Below are positions 43,359-54,597 of a stretch of DNA of 64,000 nt, piece after piece (within the stretch, counting starts at the first letter, position 1; each line of letters opens with the position of its first letter). The stretch is taken from positions 1 through 64,000 of the forward strand of contig NZ_JAKKFH010000003.1 of the NCBI RefSeq assembly GCF_022230925.1. Reading direction: 5' to 3'. Both the position numbers and the translations under genes were made by a program. Under the pieces are notes generated by a model, which saw only the letters and a program-made list of their open reading frames with translations, was not told the origin of the DNA and searched no databases. The stretch comes from Micromonospora alfalfae. Its GTDB lineage: Bacteria > Actinomycetota > Actinomycetes > Mycobacteriales > Micromonosporaceae.

Positions 43359-43417
43359 CGAATCGATTCGACGAATCGGTTCGCCCGAAGATAGGTCTGG
43401 CCATACCCGGGGGTCAA
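43359..43417 (-). promoter_or_regulatory. Promoter and tandem LacI operators of the CUT1 operon
   Basis: Minus-strand TTGACC (43412-43417) and TATCTT (43388-43393) are 18 bp apart. Directly downstream lie CGAACCGATTCG (43372-43383) and CGAATCGATTCG (43359-43370), 13 bp centre to centre, so a bound repressor would cover the transcription start. Confidence 0.78.
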
Positions 43418-43480
43418 GGGCTGGTCGGCCGCGTCAAGAGGAAAGCTGGGCAACACGGTCTTCATCCGGCCGTCACTTCA

Positions 43481-43529
43481 TTGACATCGTTCAGTCCCCG
43501 GTCCTACGATCCGTGCGAATCGATTCGCA
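43481..43529 (+). promoter_or_regulatory. LacI-controlled promoter of the GH39-like gene
   Basis: TTGACA (43481-43486), 18-bp spacer, TACGAT (43505-43510), then the perfect 16-bp palindrome TGCGAATCGATTCGCA (43514-43529), which overlaps the expected start of transcription. Confidence 0.82.
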
Positions 43530-43578
43530 AGCGCTGCCCTCCGGAGAGCGTCCCCCGCGCCCCACCAAGGAGCCGCCC

Positions 43579-45414
43579 GTGAAAACCCCGTCCCGCAGCA
43601 GGCCAGGACGAGCCCGCGTGCTCGTGGCCCGACTCGTCGTCGGCCTGCTCGCCGCCGCTGCCGCCGTCACCGTCGTCTCGTCCCCCGCCCAGGCCGCCGA
43701 CGAGTCGATCAGCGTCAACTTCGCCACCACCAACGGAGCGCCGACCTACCGCGCCTCCGGCTGGATCTACGGCATGACCGAGAACGCCAGCGGTCCGGCC
43801 GACCACTTCTACCGGGACGTCAAGTTCCAGTACATGCGCGCCGGCGGCGCGCAGCTCCCGGGCAGTGGCTGGGTCGGTGGCACCTACGACCGTCGCTGGA
43901 ACTCCACAGTCGCCCAGGCACGTCGCACCACAGCCCTCGGCGGCAAGTTCATCATCCTGCCGCACGACCTCTGGGGTGCCGACGGCGCCGGAATCTCCCG
44001 CTTCCCCGGCGACAACGGCAACTGGACCGACTACGACAACTTCCTGACCCGCCTGATCAACGACGTCCGGGCGTCCGGCCTGTCGGTGCAGTGGGACATC
44101 TGGAACGAACCCAACATCACCATCTTCTGGAACCGGCCGATCTCCCAGTACCTGGAGTTGTGGCGCCGGACCTACCAGCGCATCCGGGCGGAGTTCCCCA
44201 GCCAGCTCATCGTCGGGCCGAGCTGCGCCTGCGTGCCGTCGACCAACCACGCCTTCTGGAACCAGTACCTGGACTTCGTCCGCTCGACGAACACGGTGCC
44301 GGACATCATCAGCTGGCACTCGCTGCCCGGTGACCCGGTGGCGAACGTTGCCGCCGCCAACGCCACCCTCGACCCGCGCGGCATCGCCCACCCACGCCCG
44401 TACCAGATCAACGAGTACGGCGCGCCCGACGAGCAGAACCCGGCCGACGGCGCCTGGTACATCGCGCGCCTGGAGCGGGCCCGCGCCGACGGCCTGCGGG
44501 CGAACTGGGCCAGCGGCGGCAGCCTGCACAATGACCTCGGCAACCTGTTGATCCGTAACTCGGCCGGCCAGCACCAGCCCAAGGGGGAGTGGTGGAACTA
44601 CCGCTTCTACGCCTCCCAGGTCGGGGAGATCGTCGCGGTGACCCCCAGCCAGTCGTACGACGCGTACGCCACGAAGACGGCCGGGGTGGCGAAGGTGCTG
44701 GTCGGCGGTGGTCGTACCACCGGGAACCTGACCGTCAACCTGCAACGCCTGGACACCACCAGCGGCATCGTGCAGAACAACCAGGTCAGGGTCCTCACCC
44801 AACGCATCCCGCACAACGGTGGCGGTGCCGTGGCCGGGCCGGTCACTGTCTCGAACAGCGTGGTCGGGGTGTCCAACAACAACGCCACAGTGACAGTGCC
44901 GTACACCAACCAGACCGACACGTACACTGTCACGCTGCTGCCCCCCTCGGACGGTGGCTTCCAGTCGGTGGCGGTGGCCCAGCACTCCCAGCAGTGCCTG
45001 AACAACCCCGGCCTGAGCACCACCGACGGCAACGTCCAGCAGCAGAACTACTGCGACGGTGGTGACCAGCAGTTCTGGAACTTCCGCCCGGTCGCCGGCG
45101 TGGCCAACACGTACACGGTGGTCAACCAGCAGAGCGGCAAGTGCCTCGACGTCAGCGGAGTGTCCACCGCCGACGGCGCGGCAGTGCACCAGTGGACCTG
45201 CCTGAACAGCCTCAATCAGCAGTTCACGCTGCGGAAGGTGACCTACTCGGGCAACGACTCGCACGACTATCAACTGGTCGCCCGGCACAGTGGCAAGTGC
45301 GTCGACGTCAACGCGGTCTCCACGGCGGCCGGCGCGCTGGTTCACCAGTGGACCTGCAAGGCGGTCAACCAGGGCAGCCCGTTGAACCAGACGTGGCGGC
45401 TCCTGGGGCGGTAG
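43579..45414 (+). CDS. Secreted GH39-like clan GH-A glycosidase with CBM13
   Basis: 611 aa; GTG 43579 has AAGGAG 6 nt upstream. Signal peptide about 12-40. The TIM-barrel (about 45-360) has the clan GH-A pair: acid/base E177 in WDIWNEPN and nucleophile E279 in YQINEYGAPDEQ. A beta-sandwich follows (about 370-465), then a ricin-type CBM13 (about 468-611) with three QxW-like repeats. The sequence looks like GH39, whose members include beta-xylosidases and arabinofuranosidases acting on gum arabic-type arabinogalactan proteins. Neighbouring arabinofuranosidase and shared LacI operators favour an arabinogalactan or arabinan substrate (inference). Confidence 0.8.
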   Translation: MKTPSRSRPGRARVLVARLVVGLLAAAAAVTVVSSPAQAADESISVNFATTNGAPTYRASGWIYGMTENASGPADHFYRDVKFQYMRAGGAQLPGSGWVGGTYDRRWNSTVAQARRTTALGGKFIILPHDLWGADGAGISRFPGDNGNWTDYDNFLTRLINDVRASGLSVQWDIWNEPNITIFWNRPISQYLELWRRTYQRIRAEFPSQLIVGPSCACVPSTNHAFWNQYLDFVRSTNTVPDIISWHSLPGDPVANVAAANATLDPRGIAHPRPYQINEYGAPDEQNPADGAWYIARLERARADGLRANWASGGSLHNDLGNLLIRNSAGQHQPKGEWWNYRFYASQVGEIVAVTPSQSYDAYATKTAGVAKVLVGGGRTTGNLTVNLQRLDTTSGIVQNNQVRVLTQRIPHNGGGAVAGPVTVSNSVVGVSNNNATVTVPYTNQTDTYTVTLLPPSDGGFQSVAVAQHSQQCLNNPGLSTTDGNVQQQNYCDGGDQQFWNFRPVAGVANTYTVVNQQSGKCLDVSGVSTADGAAVHQWTCLNSLNQQFTLRKVTYSGNDSHDYQLVARHSGKCVDVNAVSTAAGALVHQWTCKAVNQGSPLNQTWRLLGR

Positions 45415-45435
45415 GCGTCCCTGGGGAGGTGGTGT

Positions 45436-45460
45436 GCTGGCCGTCTACCCAACGGCCAGC
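45436..45460 (+). terminator. Terminator after the GH39-like gene
   Basis: 9-bp stem (45436-45444 with 45452-45460) with a 7-nt loop, 22 nt past the stop codon. Confidence 0.6.
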
Positions 45461-45483
45461 GCGCCACCCCGTCACCGCATTCA

Positions 45484-47177
<1,694 letters not shown>

Positions 47178-47197
47178 CCCCGGGCAACGCACGAACC

Positions 47198-47233
47198 GTG
47201 CGCCGGTCACCACTGTCGTGGTGACCGGCGCAC
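47198..47233. terminator. Bidirectional terminator
   Basis: 16-bp perfect stem (47198-47213 with 47218-47233) and TGTC loop between the convergent GH54 and CE1-CBM2 genes. Confidence 0.85.
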
Positions 47234-47253
47234 GCTCGTGGACGGGACTGGCC

Positions 47254-48603
47254 TCAGGCGACGGTGCAGGACGCGCCGTTGAGGGTGAACGAGGACGGTC
47301 GGGCGTTGTTACCGGTGTGGGTGGCCTGGAAGCCGAAGCTCACCGACCCGTTGGCAGGGATGCCGCCGTTGTAGGCGACGTTGCGGGCCGTCACCTGCCC
47401 TGAATTGGGCGAGTAGGTGGCGTTCCAGCCCGAGGTGATGGTCTGCCCACCCGGCAGGGTGAAGACCACGGACCAGCCGTTGACGGCGCTGGTGCCGGTG
47501 TTCGTGACGGTGATGTTCTCGGTCAGCCCGGTGTTCCAGGCGTTGACGTCGACAGTCACCCGGCAGGTGCCGGAAGCTGGCGGCGGCGTGGTCGGCGGCG
47601 GCGTGGTCGGGGGAGGTGTGGTCGGCGGCGGTGTCGTGGGTGGCGGTGTCGTGGGTGGCGGCGTCGTGGGGTCGGTCAGTCCGAAGAACGCGATGGCGGA
47701 CGCGGCCATGCCGCCGGAGGGCAGACTGTGTCCGGCCCCCTGGATGCTGTACGCCTCGACCTGGACGGTGCCGCCGCTGTCGGCGTACCGACGCCGGTTC
47801 CAGTTGGCCTGCGGCGTGTCGGTGGAGGTGGGTGTCTGACTCAGCCCGAACACGTTGGTCCACTGCTCGATCGTCTCCTGCAACAGCGAGTACGGCACGA
47901 GCGTGTCGCTGGTGCCGTGCCACAGCTGCACCCGCGGCCGGGGCCCGGAGTAGCCGGGGTACGCCTGACGGACCGCGTCACCCCACTGCTGCGGGGTCCG
48001 GTTCATGTTCCCGCCGGTGCACTGGCTGCTGCCGGGCGGGTAGTCCGCCGCGTTGGCGAAGCAGTTGTACGGCACTCCCATGAACGCGGCGCCGGCCTTG
48101 AACACGTCGGGGTAGAGGGCGAGCATGTGGTTGGTCATCATGCCGCCGGACGAGCTGCCGGTGGCGTAGACCCGGTCCGGGTTGGCCGCGTACTGCTGCT
48201 GCACGTACCGGATCATGCTGATGATCGACACCGGGTCGCTGCCCCCACCTCGCCGCTTGGCGGCGTCCGACCAGGTGTCGAAGCAGTTGCCGAAGCCGGC
48301 CTGCTGGGTGGCGGACGGGTAGATCACGATGTACCCGTAGCGGTCGGCGAGGCTGGCGAACTCGCTCCCGGAGTAGAAGCCGGGGCCGGACCCGCCGCAG
48401 CCGTGCATGGCCACCACGACCGCCGGCCGGGCCGGGCGGTTGTCCGGCACGTAGACGTGCATGCGCATCCGGCCGGGGTTGTCACCGAAGCTGGTCACCT
48501 CGGTCAGTGACGCCGCGTACGCGGGCCCGACAGTTGGGGCCACCAGGCCGGCCGCCACCAGTGACGCGGCCAGGGCGAACAGCAGTTTCCTTCTGATTCT
48601 CAA
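47254..48603 (-). CDS. Secreted CE1-type (PHB-depolymerase family) esterase with CBM2
   Basis: 449 aa. Signal peptide 1-30 (AYA-A). The esterase domain (about 35-310) has the oxyanion region VVAMHGCGGSG, the nucleophile S151 in TGSSSGG, WHGTSDTLVPY (acid Asp region) and GAGHSLPSGG (His). This is the LpqC/PHB-depolymerase-like branch, which contains acetylxylan and feruloyl esterases. A six-fold T-T-P-P-P linker leads to CBM2 (about 348-449). It is divergent from the second PaaX-type regulator. It likely removes acetyl or feruloyl groups from xylan. Confidence 0.9.
   Translation of the reverse strand: MRIRRKLLFALAASLVAAGLVAPTVGPAYAASLTEVTSFGDNPGRMRMHVYVPDNRPARPAVVVAMHGCGGSGPGFYSGSEFASLADRYGYIVIYPSATQQAGFGNCFDTWSDAAKRRGGGSDPVSIISMIRYVQQQYAANPDRVYATGSSSGGMMTNHMLALYPDVFKAGAAFMGVPYNCFANAADYPPGSSQCTGGNMNRTPQQWGDAVRQAYPGYSGPRPRVQLWHGTSDTLVPYSLLQETIEQWTNVFGLSQTPTSTDTPQANWNRRRYADSGGTVQVEAYSIQGAGHSLPSGGMAASAIAFFGLTDPTTPPPTTPPPTTPPPTTPPPTTPPPTTPPPASGTCRVTVDVNAWNTGLTENITVTNTGTSAVNGWSVVFTLPGGQTITSGWNATYSPNSGQVTARNVAYNGGIPANGSVSFGFQATHTGNNARPSSFTLNGASCTVA
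47579..47668 (-). repeat. Tandem 15-bp repeats encoding the Thr-Pro linker
   Basis: Six imperfect copies of a unit close to GGCGGCGTGGTCGGC encode T-T-P-P-P repeats between the esterase and CBM2. Confidence 0.85.
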
Positions 48604-48745
48604 CGGACGACTCCTTCGATTGGCTGTGCAGGCGGGATTGGCCGTGCGATCGGGTCGCGGGTCTGCCCGACTCCCGCGGTGATCGCACGCTGCCCGCTAC
48701 CTGTGGCTCGCCCAGCCCGGCTTCGGATGGCATCGCGTGGCAATT

Positions 48746-48774
48746 AGTGTTCCCCTCGGGCCAACAAGTGTCAA
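48746..48774 (-). promoter_or_regulatory. Predicted promoter of the CE1-CBM2 gene
   Basis: Minus-strand TTGACA (48769-48774), 17-bp spacer and AACACT (48746-48751). The surrounding AAGTGTCAAT 10-mer is the same as at the hydrolase-CBM2 promoter (24292-24301). The rest of the 48604-48745 leader shows no gene. Confidence 0.5.
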
Positions 48775-48790
48775 TCGAGGGCTCTCTATT

Positions 48791-48827
48791 TATGACGAGT
48801 CGCGGAGGTCCGTCTAGAGTCGTCATA
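48791..48827. promoter_or_regulatory. Inverted repeat at the PaaX-type gene start
   Basis: TATGACGAGTC (48791-48801) and GAGTCGTCATA (48817-48827) pair at 10 of 11 positions. The repeat covers the upstream ATG at 48792 and lies before the GTG at 48855, so it could be an autoregulatory operator and argues for the later start. Confidence 0.45.
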
Positions 48828-48854
48828 CCGTCCCCCGAGGAGCACGGAGCGTCT

Positions 48855-49862
48855 GTGGCAAGCCTCTTCGACATCGACGAGATCTATCCGGACGACGGAG
48901 ACCACCCACTCCGGCTGCCCCGCCGGCAGGTCGGCAACTCGCCCCAGGGTGTCGCGGTGACCCTGTTGGCGGACTACACGCTGCGGACCCGGGTCGCCCT
49001 CCCGTCCGCCGCCATCGTCGCGTTGCTCGGGGAGACCGGCGTGACGACGGCCGGAGCGCGGACGGCGATCAGTCGGTTGGCCCGCCGTGGCGTGTTGGAG
49101 GGCAGCCGACTGGGACGGCGCAGCTCCTACCGGCTCAGCCGTGCCGCCGCCGCCAACCTCTCCGCCGGCGGGCACTGGATTCTCGCCTCCACCACCTCGA
49201 CGGCGAGGTGGGACGGGTGTTGGACGATCGTCGCCTTCTCGCTGCCGCAGGATCGCAGTACGCAGCGTCGGGCCCTGCGGGCGCAACTCCGGTGGCTCGG
49301 TTACGCACCGCTGTACGACGGACTGTGGATCTCCCCGCAGGAGCTGACTCCCGCAGCTCGGGCCCAGCTCGACCGGCTCACCCTCGGCGCCGTGACCGTG
49401 TTTCGCGGGCGGCAGACCGCGCTCGCCTCGACCATTCACCGTGCGCCGATCGAGGCCTGGGACATCGAGGCGATCAGCCGGAGCTATGACGCGTTCCTCC
49501 GGCGGTGGACGCCTCTGTTGCCCGCCGTGGTGTCCGGGCAGGTCGCCGGCGCCGCTGCGGTGCGGGCCCGTACCGAGGTGATGGACACCTTCCGGCGTTT
49601 CCCCGTCCTCGATCCGCAGTTGCCTGTGGAACTCCTCCCACGGGACTGGCTCAGGCAGCCGGCGCGGGAGTTGTTCGAGGCCGTCTACGACGGTCTCGCC
49701 GCACCCGCCGAGCGACACGTCCGGGCGGTCGTCGAGCGGTTCGTCGACGCCTCGCAGCCCGGCATCGCGGCCCACACCACCGCCGACCTGGTCGCCGGAA
49801 TGCGCGCCGACGCCGGCTCGGCGCAAACGTCTCCGAGTGGCCCGGCCGCCGGGAGTTCGTGA
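48855..49862 (+). CDS. PaaX-family transcriptional regulator (second)
   Basis: 335 aa from GTG 48855 (GGAG at 5 nt); ATG 48792 would give 356 aa. Winged helix NSPQGVAVTLLADYTLRT, then TTAGARTAISRLARRGVLEGSRLGRRSSYRLS; PaaX central domain WDGCWTIVAFSLPQD and LGYAPLYDGLWISPQ; C-terminal domain RRFPVLDPQLPVELLPRDW. It is a paralog of the regulator at 24334-25311, and both adjoin a secreted hydrolase/esterase-CBM2 gene. The binding site and ligand are unknown. Confidence 0.86.
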   Translation: MASLFDIDEIYPDDGDHPLRLPRRQVGNSPQGVAVTLLADYTLRTRVALPSAAIVALLGETGVTTAGARTAISRLARRGVLEGSRLGRRSSYRLSRAAAANLSAGGHWILASTTSTARWDGCWTIVAFSLPQDRSTQRRALRAQLRWLGYAPLYDGLWISPQELTPAARAQLDRLTLGAVTVFRGRQTALASTIHRAPIEAWDIEAISRSYDAFLRRWTPLLPAVVSGQVAGAAAVRARTEVMDTFRRFPVLDPQLPVELLPRDWLRQPARELFEAVYDGLAAPAERHVRAVVERFVDASQPGIAAHTTADLVAGMRADAGSAQTSPSGPAAGSS

Positions 49863-49887
49863 ACCGCGAACAGTGGTGGCCGGCGAC

Positions 49888-50072
49888 TGTGAGCGATAAC
49901 AGGGTTGCCGTCCGGCGTGCTCCGAGCGGCCCGGTGCTACGACCCGTCAGCTGACCCCACCGTGGCTGAGCACTGTTGCCCTGGGCCTTTGGTACCGGGT
50001 GAAACGTGGCGTTCCGGGAGATCGGCGTGAACGGCCCGTTACGTCTTGACGAACGGCATGTTATCGCTCACT
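49888..50072. promoter_or_regulatory. Paired LacI-type sites in the 447-bp region before the xylanase
   Basis: TGTGAGCGATAACA (49888-49901) and TGTTATCGCTCAC (50059-50071) are inverted copies, 171 bp apart, in the 49863-50309 gap. They fit the TGTNANCGNTNACA pattern of actinobacterial LacI-family operators and differ from the CGAATCGATTCG type. A TATAGA box (50078-50083) lies just after the second site. I see no gene in the rest of the gap. Confidence 0.7.
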
Positions 50073-50264
50073 CTCGATATAGAGGACGATCGCTGTCGTG
50101 GCTCACCGGGCGAGCCGCACGGGTCGTTACCTCCGATCACGACGTCCGCAAGGGCATGCGGACGTCACCTCGGGACCCGGCAGGTGCCGGCGACAGCCCT
50201 CTCGGACTGTGCGTGCTGATGCCGGGCGGCCAGGATGACCGCCCCGATCGGTCGCCCCGAGTGA

Positions 50265-51776
<1,512 letters not shown>

Positions 51777-51861
51777 CGACCGTCGCCATCGACCAGGGGG
51801 AGCGGGAACTGCCGGCCGCTCGGGATCCGGCCGGCGCCCGCCCAGGCGAGGTGTGACCAGT

Positions 51862-51891
51862 GGCGGCCCGCCCCATCCGGGGCGGGCCGCC
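51862..51891 (+). terminator. Terminator after the xylanase
   Basis: 13-bp perfect stem (51862-51874 with 51879-51891), ATCC loop, about 85 nt after the stop codon. Confidence 0.75.
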
Positions 51892-51942
51892 GTGACCGCC
51901 AGGTTGCCCCTCGACGCGATCGCGCGGATCGATACCAATCGT

Positions 51943-51971
51943 TTGACGTATGACGTCTTACCCGCTAATTT
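51943..51971 (+). promoter_or_regulatory. GntR-type promoter/operator before the CBM13-CE1 gene
   Basis: TTGACG (51943-51948), 17-bp spacer, TAATTT (51966-51971). The -35 and spacer hold TTGACGTATGACGTCTTAC, 15 of 19 matches to the 54508 element, with the same promoter geometry. The remaining 51972-52209 is a leader with no gene seen. Confidence 0.7.
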
Positions 51972-52209
51972 TCACCCCGCGGACCACCCGGTCACCGGGA
52001 GCCAGGACGTCGCATCGCCTGGGATCGGCGCGGCCTGCCACGAAGGCCGGATCGTGGCGTCGCCATCGCCATCGACGTACGCCGTTGACGGCGGGTTGCC
52101 CGCACAACACCCCCAGACGTGCTGACGCCACCACCACGACGCCGGCACGCACGCCAGGGCACGCGCGGGCGCTCTCGCTCGTGGGTGACCCCGATCGAAG
52201 GAGTGGACC

Positions 52210-53607
52210 ATGAAAGCCCTCGGTGAGGCTCGTCCCGCCTCTCGACAAAGATCTCGCAGGCGGTCAGGGTTGGCTGCGGCGGCGGCCGCGGTCATGGCAG
52301 CCGGCACACTCGTCGCGGTCAACGCGGCACCCGCGGCGGCAGCAACCGTCGACACCAACGCCTCCTACGTGTTGGTGAATCGCAACAGTGGCAAGGCGTT
52401 GGACCTGTACGCGTCGGCTACCAACGACGGGGCGCGGATCAGTCAGTGGACGCGTAACAACGGCGCGAACCAGCAGTGGCAGTTCGTGGACTCCGGGGGT
52501 GGCTACTACCGGATCAAGTCGCGCCACTCGGGCAAGGTGCTCGACGTCAGCGGCTTCTCCACCGCTGACGGTGGTGCGATAGTGCAGTGGGCCGATCTCA
52601 ACGGAACGAACCAGCAGTTCCGGCTGGCGGACTCCGACGGTGGTTACGTTCGGCTGATCAACCGCAACAGCAACAAGGCCGTCGAGGTGCAGGGCGCGTC
52701 CACCGCCGACGGTGGCAACGTCGTGCAGTACGCCGACTGGAACGGCACCAACCAGCAGTGGCAGCTCGTCCGCATCGACGGCGGGACCGACCCCACGACG
52801 CCACCCCCGTCGGGTGGCAGCGGGTGCGGCAAGGCGCCGGCGCTGGCCAGCGGCACGCACACGATCCAGAGCAACGGCAAGAGCCGGACCTTCATCCTGC
52901 GGGTGCCCGCCAACTACAACAACAGCAACCCCTACCGGCTGATCTTCGCCTTCCACTGGCGGGGCGGCACCATGCAGGAGATCTCCTCCGGCGGCACCAG
53001 CGGGACCGCGTGGTCCTACTACGGGCAGCAGGAGCAGTCGAACAACAGCGCGATCCTGGTGGCGCCCCAGGGATTCGGCAACGGCTGGGGCAACTCCGGC
53101 GGTGAGGACATCACCTTCGTCGATGACATGATCAGCCGGATCGAGAGCAGCCTCTGCGTCAACCCGAGGCAGCGGTTCGCGCTCGGCTTCAGCTGGGGTG
53201 GCGGCATGAGCTACGCCGTCGCCTGTGCGCGAGCCAACGTCTTCCGGGCCGTCGCTGTCATCTCCGGCGCGCAGATCAGCGGGTGCAGCGGCGGTACGCA
53301 GCCGATCGCGTACTTCGGGCTGCACGGCATCACGGACAACGTCCTGAACATCTCCCAGGGCAGGGCGCTGCGGGACACCTTCGTCCGCAACAACGGTTGC
53401 ACCGCGCAGAGCCCGCGCGAGCCGGCCGGCGGCAGTCGCACCCACATCACGACCACCTACTCGGGTTGCCGGGCTGGTTACCCGGTGCAGTGGGCCGCGT
53501 ACGACAACGGCCACATGCCCGGCCCGGTGGACGGCACCTACGCCGAGAGCGGCATCACCACCTGGACCAAGGGTGAGATCTGGAGGTTCTTCGCCCAGTT
53601 CTCGTGA
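52210..53607 (+). CDS. Secreted CBM13 with C-terminal CE1-type esterase
   Basis: 465 aa; ATG 52210 has GAAGGAG 6 nt upstream. Signal peptide about 18-45. CBM13 (about 48-189) first, a PTTPPPSGG linker, then a PHB-depolymerase/CE1 esterase (205-465): LIFAFHWRGG (oxyanion), nucleophile S328 in LGFSWGGG, YFGLHGITDNV (acid Asp) and YDNGHMPGP (His). This branch contains feruloyl and acetylxylan esterases. Its promoter carries the GntR-type element rather than the sites found at the xylanase. Confidence 0.9.
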   Translation: MKALGEARPASRQRSRRRSGLAAAAAAVMAAGTLVAVNAAPAAAATVDTNASYVLVNRNSGKALDLYASATNDGARISQWTRNNGANQQWQFVDSGGGYYRIKSRHSGKVLDVSGFSTADGGAIVQWADLNGTNQQFRLADSDGGYVRLINRNSNKAVEVQGASTADGGNVVQYADWNGTNQQWQLVRIDGGTDPTTPPPSGGSGCGKAPALASGTHTIQSNGKSRTFILRVPANYNNSNPYRLIFAFHWRGGTMQEISSGGTSGTAWSYYGQQEQSNNSAILVAPQGFGNGWGNSGGEDITFVDDMISRIESSLCVNPRQRFALGFSWGGGMSYAVACARANVFRAVAVISGAQISGCSGGTQPIAYFGLHGITDNVLNISQGRALRDTFVRNNGCTAQSPREPAGGSRTHITTTYSGCRAGYPVQWAAYDNGHMPGPVDGTYAESGITTWTKGEIWRFFAQFS

Positions 53608-53679
53608 CCCTTGGCAACCACGGTTGGCGGCGCCTGTTCCCGTACCTCGGGGGCGGGCGCCGTCCGTTTCCCGAGACGG

Positions 53680-54450
53680 TCAGCGTTCGAGACGGACCGG
53701 GCTCCCCGAGCCACTGCGACGGACCAGCCAGGCCTCGGTGATGTGGGTGAACATCGCCTCGGCGGCGCCGTTGGGGTCGTGGGCCGCGATGCGTTCGTAG
53801 ATGCGTCGGTGCCCCTGGTTGGACGCCACGCACAACGCCCGTTCGGTCCGGCCCATGTATCGCGCGGTGTTGATGACCTGGCTCTCCAGCGCGCGTACGA
53901 CGCCGCGGGCGATGCGGTTCCCGGATGTCTGCATGATCGTGTCGTGGAAGGCCCGGTCATGGTCGTGGTAGGTGACGTGGTCGTCGACGAGTTCGTCCAT
54001 CCGGTCCACCATGGCCCGCAGTCGGTCGACGGTCTCGCTGTCGGCGAGGCGGGCCGCGACGTTCGCCATGTCGGACTCCAGCACCCGCCGGGTGACGACC
54101 AGGTCGTCGAGGATGGCGAGGCTGTCGTCCACCGCGATGGTGGCCGCGAGGACCAGTTCGTCGAGCATGTCCCAGTGAGCCGGCGGGGTGACCATGGTGC
54201 CGGCGCCCTGACGGACCTGCACCAGGCCCTTCTCCTGAAGGATCTTCACTGCTTCCCGGACGACGGTCCGGCTCACGCCGAAGGTCTCGCAGAGGATCGG
54301 CTCGGGGGGTAGAGACGTCCCGGACGGGTGTACGCCGCGGACGATGCGCTCCACCAGTTCGGCGGTGACCGCCCTGGCGAGGTTGGTCGGCCGACGCACC
54401 CACGCCGGGGTCGCCGGGCTGTTCAGGGCTGTCTCCTGCGGTGGCGTCAT
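53680..54450 (-). CDS. GntR-family (FadR/FCD) transcriptional regulator
   Basis: 256 aa; ATG 54450 preceded by GGAGGGGG. N-terminal winged helix: GTSLPPEPILCETFGVSRTVVREAVKILQEKGLV. The FCD effector domain (about 95-245) has the metal-binding histidines in DHDRAFHDTI and FTHITEAWL. FCD regulators bind sugar acids such as galactonate, gluconate or uronates. It is divergent from the ABC/catabolic operon, whose promoter holds the shared palindrome-like element. Confidence 0.92.
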   Translation of the reverse strand: MTPPQETALNSPATPAWVRRPTNLARAVTAELVERIVRGVHPSGTSLPPEPILCETFGVSRTVVREAVKILQEKGLVQVRQGAGTMVTPPAHWDMLDELVLAATIAVDDSLAILDDLVVTRRVLESDMANVAARLADSETVDRLRAMVDRMDELVDDHVTYHDHDRAFHDTIMQTSGNRIARGVVRALESQVINTARYMGRTERALCVASNQGHRRIYERIAAHDPNGAAEAMFTHITEAWLVRRSGSGSPVRLER

Positions 54451-54507
54451 GTCCCCCTCCGAATGGCTCGCCGTGGCACGACGTCTGGGTCAGTGTACGG
54501 CCGACTG

Positions 54508-54536
54508 TTGACGTCACACGTCATACGAGTTACCTT
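54508..54536 (+). promoter_or_regulatory. Promoter/operator of the ABC-catabolic operon
   Basis: TTGACG (54508-54513), 17-bp spacer, TACCTT (54531-54536). The element TTGACGTCACACGTCATAC (54508-54526) fills the -35 and spacer, so a bound GntR protein would block polymerase. Confidence 0.78.
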
Positions 54537-54597
54537 CCGGTCAACATTTGGCTCGCGGGACACCCGCCGGCCACCCCCCATATAGAGGTGACAATCG

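Noticed and set aside
43504..45345. Long minus-strand open frame opposite the GH39-like gene
   Set aside because: Typical antisense frame of high-GC coding DNA (Val/Asp/Gly/Arg-rich, no domain); the plus strand has signal peptide, catalytic residues and ribosome site.
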